Positions 6,775 through 14,150 of a DNA stretch of 64,000 nucleotides are shown piece after piece. This DNA is from Defluviicoccus sp046348835 (GTDB lineage Bacteria; Pseudomonadota; Alphaproteobacteria; Rhodospirillales; Defluviicoccaceae). Position numbers and translations under genes: made by a program. Below the pieces are notes generated by a model. That model was given only the letters and a program-made list of their open reading frames with translations. It made no database searches and was not told the origin of the DNA. Position 1 is the first letter of the stretch. Each line of letters starts with the position of its first letter. The DNA is taken from contig JAXMDM010000002.1 in NCBI GenBank assembly GCA_046348835.1, positions 186,001-250,000 of the forward strand, read 5' to 3'.

Positions 6775-9381
6775 TTAGTGCCGGTCGGAGCGGCCCGACG
6801 TGTATCGACCCAAGTTGGTGGATGTGCGGGCAAACTCCCGCTCGAAGCGGGCGAGTTCCCGCTGAAGTTGGCAGACGTACTCGTCGCCGTGGGCGCAGAG
6901 ACGGTCGCGCGTCATCCCATGCATGTCCTGGCACAGACGCGTCAGCGCTTCGGCGCCGACGTTTCCGGAGGTGCCGCGCAGGGCATGAACGCCGTCACGA
7001 AATGCGCGAGCGTCGGTTTCCGCCGCGGCCGCCTTGATGCGGACCAGCAATGACTGGCCGTTGGCGATATACTCTTCGAGCGTTTCGCGGACGAAGTCGT
7101 CTCCATCGGCGAAACGGCTGAGTTGGTCGATGACGCTCCAATTGATCGCCGGATACGCTTCCGAGCGGAAGCGTGGGTGCGACGAGATCTGGGTGACCTG
7201 CGGCGAGGGATGATGGTCGGCCGCCGGCACGTTTTGGGCTGCTGGCGCCTCGGCGACCCGCGCCACCGCGTCCAGCAGGCGCTTCGCCTCCACCGGCTTG
7301 GTCAGGAACAGGTCGATCCCCGCTTCCTCGGCCATTTTCCGCGTTTCCGGGGTGGCATCGGCGGTCAAGGCGACGATGGGCAGGCGACGTCCGTCCAAGT
7401 GCGCCATGCGATACAGCTTGACCACCTGGAGACCGCTCAGCCCGGGCATGTTGATATCGACGATGAAGACGTCGAAATCGGCGCGCTCGAGGGCATCGAG
7501 GGCATCGTCGCCACTGGTGACGATGTGCACGGTATGGTTCGCATGCTCGAGAATGCGCCGGGTGACCTTCTGGTTGACCGGGTTATCCTCGGCAACGAGC
7601 ACCTGCAACGTCGCATCGTTTCGCAGCACATCGGTCGCTTCGGCGTCGGCCGGATCCGGGTCGCCGACGCTGGACAGCAACCGTGCCGCGTACAGGGCCT
7701 TCTCCATCGCGGCGGGCGTCAGCGGCGGCACGAAGGTCATCAGACAATCGCCGATCGCGCCGATCTTGGCCGGCAGGCGGGCAATTCGCATCATCAACGG
7801 CCGCTGTTCGATCGGAGCGGCGCTGAGCGCAGCGACCAACTCGGCTTCGGATGCTTCCGGGTGATCGGCGTCGACGAGGACGATGGCGCGGCCGTCGGCG
7901 CGGTCGCGATTGAGCAGGCGAATTTGCTCGCTGACGGAGGAGGCGACGCCGGCCGGCCGGCCCCCGGCGTGGATAATGGCGCCTTCGGCCCCTTCGACCA
8001 CCGCCGGGTCCGACGACAGCAGGAAGACCGACTGGATCGGGCCGTCCGGCATGTGGATCGCCCGCACCTGGGCGGTGAACGGAAGTTCGACGGTGAAGGT
8101 TGCTCCGGCGCCCAACGCGCTATTCACGCTGATCGTGCCGCCCAGCAGATGGACCAGGTTGGTGGTGATGGCCAAACCGAGCCCGCTGCCCTGATGATGG
8201 CGATTGATCCGATCGTCGGCTTGGGTGAAGCGGTCGAAGATGCGCTTATGGTCCTCGAGGGCGATCCCGATGCCGGTATCGATCACGGCAAAACGGAGGC
8301 GCACCCGGCCGACACCCGGCCATCCGGCGACCCCCAGTTCCAGCCCGACGTAGCCCCGCTCGGTGAACTTGATCGCATTGGCAATCAGATTGATCAGGAT
8401 CTGCCGCAGATGACGCACGTCGCCCTCGAGGGTAACGGGCACATCGCCGGCAATATGAGTGAGGAGGCGGACTCCGTTGGCATCGGCCTGAGGCCGGAAG
8501 ATCGTCTGCAGGTCGGCTACCAGGGCAAAAACATCGAAAACGTCGCTGCTGACGGTGACCCGGTCGGCCTCGATGCGGGAGAGATCGAGAATCTCGTCGA
8601 TAAGCGACAGCAGAGCCCGACCCGAGGTTTTGACCGTGTGAACCATCTCCCGCTGGTCGCGATCGAGACGGGTCTCGCGCAGCACGTCGCTCATCCCGAT
8701 GATGGCGTTGAGCGGTGTCCTCAATTCGTGACTCATACTGGCGAGGAAGCGGCTCTTTGCCCGGTTGGCACTTTCCGCCTGCGCCTTCGCCTCGATCAGC
8801 TTGCGGATGAGGGTACCGGCATAGGCGGGGATGCCCACCAGGGCGAGGAGCAGGCCCAACCCGAGCCAATGTTCCTGCTGCCAATAAGGCGTATGCAGCC
8901 ATACGAGGAAGAAGCCGGCGACCGACGTCGGTACCGACAATGACAGATAGACCAGGCCGTAGCGAAATCCGTTGCCGAGGGTGACCCACAGATAGATGGG
9001 ATAGAACGGTGCGGCCAACCCGCCGCCGAGGTGGAGAAAGATCGAGAGAACGCTGAAATCGCCCAACATTCCGGCCACGCGCCGGGGATGACAGACCCCC
9101 GGCTCGATGACGATGAGCGGGATGATCAAGGACGAGAGGAAGAAGTAGGCCACGCCGACGACGAGGAGTTTGTCGAGGGCGGGATCATGCTGTTCTCGCC
9201 AAGCAACGAGCCCGCCGAGGTAGATGCAGACGAAACCGACGATCACCAGTCGGATCAACGCCTGCTCGTGCTCTGTGTCCGGTCGACCGCGTAGGCGTCC
9301 CGAGATCCGTCTCAGGAATGCCAAAAGTCCGTGAACCCCTGGTTTATGCCCGCCAACCGGCCCCGAGTGGCGCTGATCCAT
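6775..9381 (-). CDS. rpfC: RpfC-like hybrid sensor histidine kinase (TM-HK-REC-Hpt)
   Basis: 868 residues. Five or six membrane helices occupy about residues 43-193 with no large periplasmic domain, as in the DSF sensor RpfC. The kinase core follows: H-box SHELRTPLNAIIG with His218, N-box NLIANAIKFT (about 331-340), and G-boxes DTGIGI and GSGLGLAI. A degenerate receiver-like stretch (about 449-570) precedes a complete receiver (DN at 599-600, Asp642, Lys695) and a C-terminal Hpt domain with His799 in HALRGTSGNVGA. Phosphorelay His-Asp-His is therefore complete. It converges on rpfF. Likely partner is the receiver of the GGDEF-EAL protein; the ligand assignment rests on family and context. Confidence 0.88.
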   Translation of the reverse strand: MDQRHSGPVGGHKPGVHGLLAFLRRISGRLRGRPDTEHEQALIRLVIVGFVCIYLGGLVAWREQHDPALDKLLVVGVAYFFLSSLIIPLIVIEPGVCHPRRVAGMLGDFSVLSIFLHLGGGLAAPFYPIYLWVTLGNGFRYGLVYLSLSVPTSVAGFFLVWLHTPYWQQEHWLGLGLLLALVGIPAYAGTLIRKLIEAKAQAESANRAKSRFLASMSHELRTPLNAIIGMSDVLRETRLDRDQREMVHTVKTSGRALLSLIDEILDLSRIEADRVTVSSDVFDVFALVADLQTIFRPQADANGVRLLTHIAGDVPVTLEGDVRHLRQILINLIANAIKFTERGYVGLELGVAGWPGVGRVRLRFAVIDTGIGIALEDHKRIFDRFTQADDRINRHHQGSGLGLAITTNLVHLLGGTISVNSALGAGATFTVELPFTAQVRAIHMPDGPIQSVFLLSSDPAVVEGAEGAIIHAGGRPAGVASSVSEQIRLLNRDRADGRAIVLVDADHPEASEAELVAALSAAPIEQRPLMMRIARLPAKIGAIGDCLMTFVPPLTPAAMEKALYAARLLSSVGDPDPADAEATDVLRNDATLQVLVAEDNPVNQKVTRRILEHANHTVHIVTSGDDALDALERADFDVFIVDINMPGLSGLQVVKLYRMAHLDGRRLPIVALTADATPETRKMAEEAGIDLFLTKPVEAKRLLDAVARVAEAPAAQNVPAADHHPSPQVTQISSHPRFRSEAYPAINWSVIDQLSRFADGDDFVRETLEEYIANGQSLLVRIKAAAAETDARAFRDGVHALRGTSGNVGAEALTRLCQDMHGMTRDRLCAHGDEYVCQLQRELARFEREFARTSTNLGRYTSGRSDRH

Positions 9382-9903
9382 GGAGCCTATCCCCTATTTC
9401 CGCCATCCCGCGGATGGGTACCCGTCACAACCCTGCACCGCTGCAGCGCGGCGCAAAACTCAAGTTCGCGAGACCCGCTTGTCATTGAGAGACGCTACGA
9501 GTGAGGGTGTTGTCCGGTTTACCTCACTCTGCCCTCCACCCTCTAAGAAGCACGTACAGTAGCATAAATATCGTTTGCAATTATCGTCCCTGTTTGCCGT
9601 CAGCATCACCCATGTGGTCAGTGCGACTGCCCTAAATATGGTTACACAACACATCGGTGCATTCTTAGGTAGGGCGAGGGGCGCCGCGGTCGCCGTGATG
9701 ATATCCGAACGACCATCTTCCCCGCATACTTTTTCGCGGAAATACTCAATTACGTGCCTGCATAAAACGCTGCGGGCCGTTGCCAGCACGGCGTTTGCTG
9801 CGAAGCTGACCTATGCCGGGAGGAGGCCGTGTCCCCCTGCCCATGCCGGGTTTGTTGCGGGAATGCGCTGGGACAGTCGCTACGACACTTTCGAGGAAAG
9901 TCG
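9382..9903. other. Divergent intergenic region, lower GC, no gene supported
   Basis: About 520 bases between the kinase and the hydrolase, visibly poorer in GC than its neighbours. An inverted repeat GAGTGAGG (9499-9506) / CCTCACTC (9522-9529) with a 15-base centre could be an operator. Short frames on both strands have no domain and are not called. Confidence 0.4.
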
Positions 9904-10701
9904 ATGATAGAAGAAATGTCGGTAGACGCCGGGCCAGGAAGAATTTTTGTGAAGATTTGGAGTATATCCACTCTCCGTGCCACCGGTACGCCGCCCATCG
10001 TTCTCTTTCACGACTCGCTCGGAAGCGTCGAATTGTGGCGTGACTTTCCGGAAAGGCTTTCTGTTGCCACCCGCCGAGATGTCATCGCCTACGATCGCCT
10101 CGGATGGGGCAGATCCGACCCCTACCCGGGTATCCTCAGTCGCGGCTTCATCCGGGAGGAGGCGTCCGGCTCGTTCCGGGCTCTGCGCAACCATCTGGGG
10201 TTGGAGAGCTTCATCGCCTTCGGCCACAGTGTCGGCGGCGGAATGGCGGTGATCTGCGCCGGCGCCTTTCCGTCGGACTGCCGGGCCCTGATAACCGAAT
10301 CTGCGCAGGCGTTCGTGGAAGACAGAACGATCGAGGGCATTGTCGACGCGAAGCAGGCGTTCGACCAGGAGGCGCAGTTCGACCGGCTTCGCAAGTACCA
10401 TGGGGACAAAGCCCGTTGGGTCCTCGACTCCTGGACCGAAACATGGCTGTCTCCCGAATTCGCCGACTGGCGTTTGGACGACGATCTGCCACGGGTTTCA
10501 TGTCCGCTTCTTGCAATCCACGGCGATAACGACGAGTACGGATCCGTCTGCCATCCCCGGCGCATCGCGGCCGGGACGTCAGGATCCGCCGTGGTGCGGA
10601 TTTTGGCCGACTGCGGCCACGTTCCGCATCGCGAAAAGCAGCAGACGGTCATCGATGCGGTCACGGCGTTTCTCGATTCAGTCGCCGCTTCCGCCTCTTA
10701 A
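9904..10701 (+). CDS. Alpha/beta hydrolase
   Basis: 265 residues from the ATG at 9904, preferred over 9829 because GAGGAAAG sits four bases upstream. The fold is clear: VLFHDSLGSVELW (oxyanion region), YDRLGWGRSDPY, nucleophile elbow GHSVGGG with Ser109, acid in HGDNDEY (Asp208 or Asp210), and His239 in CGHVPHRE. No signal peptide, so cytoplasmic. Substrate cannot be predicted. Its position divergent to the RpfC-like kinase makes a role in making or turning over the acyl signal possible, but that is inference; esterase or haloperoxidase-like activity fits equally. Confidence 0.85.
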   Translation: MIEEMSVDAGPGRIFVKIWSISTLRATGTPPIVLFHDSLGSVELWRDFPERLSVATRRDVIAYDRLGWGRSDPYPGILSRGFIREEASGSFRALRNHLGLESFIAFGHSVGGGMAVICAGAFPSDCRALITESAQAFVEDRTIEGIVDAKQAFDQEAQFDRLRKYHGDKARWVLDSWTETWLSPEFADWRLDDDLPRVSCPLLAIHGDNDEYGSVCHPRRIAAGTSGSAVVRILADCGHVPHREKQQTVIDAVTAFLDSVAASAS

Positions 10702-10780
10702 GCGGTCGGACCGCAGCACCGGCCAGGGTCGCGGCTTGTCTCCGGGCGACAGAGGGAGCCGGATCGCGTCGTCTTGCAGG

Positions 10781-10855
10781 TGGCTCCGGAGGAGGGATTC
10801 GAACCCCCGACCCAGCGGTTAACAGCCGCTTGCTCTACCACTGAGCTACTCCGGA
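10781..10855 (-). tRNA. tRNA-Asn (anticodon GTT)
   Basis: Reading the minus strand, the acceptor stem TCCGGAG pairs with CTCCGGA, the D-arm GCTCAGTGGTAGAGC and T-loop GGTTCGAATCC are canonical, and the anticodon loop CTGTTAA gives GTT. Discriminator G and an encoded CCA end the gene. It lies seven bases from tRNA-Cys and may share its transcript. Confidence 0.95.
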
Positions 10856-10862
10856 TCAGGAC

Positions 10863-10936
10863 TGGAGGCGCGGACCGGACTCGAACCGGTGTTCACGGCT
10901 TTGCAGGCCGCTGCGTAGCCACTCCGCCACCGCGCC
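10863..10936 (-). tRNA. tRNA-Cys (anticodon GCA)
   Basis: Minus strand: acceptor GGCGCGG pairs with CCGCGCC, T-arm CCGGTTCGAGTCCGG, anticodon loop CTGCAAA giving GCA. Discriminator T (U73, a Cys identity base) followed by encoded CCA. Immediately upstream of tRNA-Asn in the transcript direction. Confidence 0.95.
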
Positions 10937-11127
10937 GCGGGGCGCACCGTAGCGGTGGGGCCACCGGATGACAACAGTCCGCAGGTCGCATCCGACGATT
11001 AGCAAGCACGCGCACGCCCGTCAATCTCACAGCCGGCGCCGGTGGCATCAATTGTCACGCCGGCAGCGGACGTGTATAAGCCCATTCACCCGTGTCCTAA
11101 CCATCCGTGCGACCGAGAGAAACCCCG

Positions 11128-11781
11128 ATGGATTACGCCGCCGCCCGTTTCAAGATGGTGGAGAACCAGGTTCGCACCAACCGCGTCACCGACCCCCTCG
11201 TCATCGCCGCTCTCAACGAGTTACCTCGCGAAACGTTCCTGCCGGATTCGCTGAAGGGCGTGGCCTACGTCGATGAGGACATTCCGCTCGGCGGCGGCCG
11301 CTATCTGATGGAGCCGCTGGCGACGGCGCTGATCCTGCAAACGGCGGAGATAGAACCGGAGGACAAGATCCTGGTGGTGGCCTGCGGCACCGGCTACCTG
11401 GCGGCGGCGGCGGCGCGCATCGGCCGTGTCGTGGTGGCGTTGGAGGAGGATTCAAATATCGCGGCCGGGGCTCGCGAAAATATATCCCAAACGGGGGCAT
11501 CAGCGGTTACAGTGGTGGAAGGCCGCCTGGCCGAGGGGTATCCACCGGAAGCGCCCTACGATGTCATTCTGTTCAACGGCGCCGCTGCAGACGTGCCGTC
11601 CGCCATCCTTGATCAGTTGGCGGAGGGGGGCCGGCTGGTGGCCATCATCGCCGCCGAACACGGACTTGGCCGGGGAACGGTATTTTATAGAATCGGCGGC
11701 ACCGTTTCGCGCCGGGTCGCCTTCGATAGTTCCGTTCCTTTGCTCGCTGCCTTTGCACCCATGCCCAGGTTCCAGTTCTGA
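11128..11781 (+). CDS. Protein-L-isoaspartate O-methyltransferase-like protein
   Basis: 217 residues. Shows the PCMT-family N-terminus (ARFKMVENQVRTNRVTDP and ELPRETFLP) and a SAM-binding region ILVVACGTGYLAAAAARIG (about residues 81-99); motif I is VACGTGY rather than the VEIGTGSGY of the true Pcm at 50478-51107. It is shorter on catalytic features and may be a divergent paralogue. The ATG at 11128 is chosen over GTG 11107 because GAGAG lies ahead and the family starts at DYAAAR. In related bacteria this gene commonly precedes tolC, as it does here. Confidence 0.8.
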   Translation: MDYAAARFKMVENQVRTNRVTDPLVIAALNELPRETFLPDSLKGVAYVDEDIPLGGGRYLMEPLATALILQTAEIEPEDKILVVACGTGYLAAAAARIGRVVVALEEDSNIAAGARENISQTGASAVTVVEGRLAEGYPPEAPYDVILFNGAAADVPSAILDQLAEGGRLVAIIAAEHGLGRGTVFYRIGGTVSRRVAFDSSVPLLAAFAPMPRFQF

Positions 11782-11847
11782 GCGGCGGCGCCGTTCGGCG
11801 GAGACCCGGTACCCCTATCGATTCCAGTTCGATCGCCGCGATCCGGC

Positions 11848-13332
11848 ATGCCAGCGGCAGGCGGTCCGGTGAGCCAGGCCTCTGCCGCGGGCCATGCGGG
11901 CTTAACCGGCACCCTGGGGCGGGCGATGCCCCGGCTGATCGCTGTGCTGCTGGTTGCCCCACTCTCCCTCCATCTTCCTTTTGCCCCCGCCCATGCGCAG
12001 ACACTGCAGGAGGCGCTGACGGCGGCTTACGAGGACAATCCGCAGCTCGAGGCGGAACGGGCGCGCCTTCGCGCCGTCGACGAGCAGGTCCCGCAAGCGC
12101 TGTCCGGATGGCGCCCGACGGTGCGTGCCTTCGGCAACGCCGGCGTTCGTCAGATCGACAGCAATCGGGAGTCGGTACTCGGTAGCGAGAATGCACTCCT
12201 TGCCCCCAACGCGGTGGGGGCGGAGATCGATCAACCGCTGTTCCGCGGCGGACAAACCACCGCGCAGACGCATCAGGCCGAAAATGCGGTTCGCGCCGAA
12301 CAGGCCCGGTTGGCGGCGACGGAGCAGAGGGTCCTGCTCGACGCGGCGGTGGCCTTCGTCGACGTCTTTCGCGACCAGTCGGAACTGGCGCTGAATATTC
12401 GCAATGAACAGCGCCTCGATCGTCAGTTGGATGCGACCCGTGACCGCTTCAAGGTCGGCGAGGTGACCCGTACCGACGTGTTCCAGGCGGAAGCCAGGCT
12501 TGCCCGGGCGACGGCCCAGCGGATCCAGGCGGAAGGCCGGCTCGAGACCTCGCGCGCCGACTATCGCAACGTGATCGGACGTGCACCTGGCGCTGTCGAG
12601 CGACCGCCGCTGCCGTCATCGTTGCCGGCGACGCTGGAAGAAGCGATCGATCAAGCCATCGATGGGAACCCGGGGCTCACCGCCCGTGCCTTCGATGAAC
12701 GAAGTGCTCTCGACAACGTCGACCGGGTCCGCGGCCAGTTGTGGCCGACGCTGCGGCTCACCGGCCGCGTCGCCCGCGACTATGAGGCCACCCGCAATGA
12801 CTCGCGTTTGAACACCTACGAGGCGCTGGTGCGCATGGATGTGCCCCTTTACCAAGCCGGCGTCGTCTACTCGCAGTTGCGGGAAGCGAAGCAGAGCGTG
12901 GCCGAACAGCGGCGCCTGCTGGATCAGGTGCATCGTGCAACGGTGCGAGATGCCACCGAAGGCTGGGCGCAGCTTTTGACCGCGCGCGCCGCCATCGCTT
13001 CGCGAAACAAACAGGTGGAGGCCAATCAGGTGGCGCTGCAAGGGGTACAGCGCGAAGCGGAGGTCGGCTCGCGGACCGTCCTCGACATCTTGGATGCGGA
13101 GCAGGAGGTTCTCGATTCGCAGGTGGATCTCGTGCGGGCACAACGGGACGAAGTCGTCGCCGCTTATCAACTTAAGACCGCGCTGGGCGAAATGACGGCG
13201 GAACGACTTGGCCTGAGTGTGCGATACTATGATCCGCAACGTCATTACCACGAGGTTCGCGATGATTGGGTGGGCGGCAGCAGTAGCGGCGACATCGGCG
13301 ACGATGCCTCCCGCACCGGACCTGTTCGATGA
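11848..13332 (+). CDS. tolC: TolC-family outer-membrane export channel
   Basis: 494 residues. A signal peptide ends at HAQ (ALTAAYEDNP follows), best read from the internal ATG at 11926 (MPRLIAVLLVAPLSL); the longer start is kept only as an outer bound. Two outer-membrane-efflux repeats of about 190 residues follow, with LQEALTAAYEDNPQL and VRAFGNAGVRQ at the start of the first and EEAIDQAIDGNPGLTA in the second, the usual duplicated TolC architecture. It forms the outer-membrane part of type I secretion or RND efflux. The protein ends in a short disordered tail (GSSSGDIGDDASR). Followed 48 bases later by popZ. Confidence 0.92.
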   Translation: MPAAGGPVSQASAAGHAGLTGTLGRAMPRLIAVLLVAPLSLHLPFAPAHAQTLQEALTAAYEDNPQLEAERARLRAVDEQVPQALSGWRPTVRAFGNAGVRQIDSNRESVLGSENALLAPNAVGAEIDQPLFRGGQTTAQTHQAENAVRAEQARLAATEQRVLLDAAVAFVDVFRDQSELALNIRNEQRLDRQLDATRDRFKVGEVTRTDVFQAEARLARATAQRIQAEGRLETSRADYRNVIGRAPGAVERPPLPSSLPATLEEAIDQAIDGNPGLTARAFDERSALDNVDRVRGQLWPTLRLTGRVARDYEATRNDSRLNTYEALVRMDVPLYQAGVVYSQLREAKQSVAEQRRLLDQVHRATVRDATEGWAQLLTARAAIASRNKQVEANQVALQGVQREAEVGSRTVLDILDAEQEVLDSQVDLVRAQRDEVVAAYQLKTALGEMTAERLGLSVRYYDPQRHYHEVRDDWVGGSSSGDIGDDASRTGPVR

Positions 13333-13380
13333 GGGCACGACCGGTGAGTTCGGCCGGCGCGCCCCGCTGACGGCCGCACC

Positions 13381-14010
13381 ATGACCGGCGATAAGGCCGG
13401 GAGTGCCGGCGCCCTTGCCGGCGGGGGCACGGACGACGGCCAGGCGGAACCCTCGATGGAGGACATCCTCGCATCGATCCGCCGCATCCTCACCGACGAT
13501 GTGGAGGCACCGGGTGCCGCCGGGACGAGGCAAGAACCCGCACCGCCCGGGCCGCCCCCCGGCCGGGTCGGTGGCCCCGGTTCGGAACGGGGCTCCCATT
13601 CGGTCGCGCCCGAGCCGACGGTCGAGGCGGCGACCCCAGCCGTGCCACCGGCGCCGCGACTGGTCCGCGACCGGAGTCGGGCGAGCAACGTTTTCCTGCT
13701 TACCCCGGAGATGCGCATCCCCAGCCGGCGAACCCCGCTGGAGGAGGCCGAAGCGACCAAGCGCAAGGTGATGTCCAGCGATACCGCCGAGAGCGGGACC
13801 GATGTGCTGGCGCAGCTGGCGGGCGCTATCCTGGATCGGCGCGACATCGCCGTCGGCAGCCGCGACGTCACCCTGGAGAGCATGGTCCGCGAGATGCTGC
13901 GGCCGCTGCTCCGGGAATGGCTCGATCGAAACCTTCCCTACCTGATCGAACGCCTGGTCAAACGGGAGATCGATCTGATGGTCAACCGGGCCGAGCGGCT
14001 GGAGGACTGA
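13381..14010 (+). CDS. popZ: PopZ-family (DUF2497) polar organizing protein
   Basis: 209 residues with the two PopZ hallmarks: N-terminal helix PSMEDILASIRRILTDD (about 24-40) and C-terminal oligomerisation helices with VREMLRPLLREWLDRNLP, then LIERLVKREID. Between them lies a Pro/Ala/Gly-rich, acidic disordered linker (about 40-90) as in Caulobacter PopZ. PopZ forms a polar matrix that anchors the chromosome and recruits cell-cycle regulators in alphaproteobacteria. Position between tolC and valS is the order usually seen in this class. No signal peptide. Confidence 0.85.
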   Translation: MTGDKAGSAGALAGGGTDDGQAEPSMEDILASIRRILTDDVEAPGAAGTRQEPAPPGPPPGRVGGPGSERGSHSVAPEPTVEAATPAVPPAPRLVRDRSRASNVFLLTPEMRIPSRRTPLEEAEATKRKVMSSDTAESGTDVLAQLAGAILDRRDIAVGSRDVTLESMVREMLRPLLREWLDRNLPYLIERLVKREIDLMVNRAERLED

Positions 14011-14150
14011 ACTCGCCCGGCGAAGCGGGTGCGGGGCGTCGCCGACGTATTGACCGCGCCGCGCCCGGCCGGCTAACAAGCCGAAGCTTCGGCGGTGGTA
14101 CGGCAGGCCGATGCCGCCATCATCTACCGGCTGGTTCGGATGCTTCGCCC

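Noticed and set aside
9460..9789. Minus-strand frame in the DSF/hydrolase spacer
   Set aside because: No ribosome site, no domain, unlikely residue composition; kept as intergenic.
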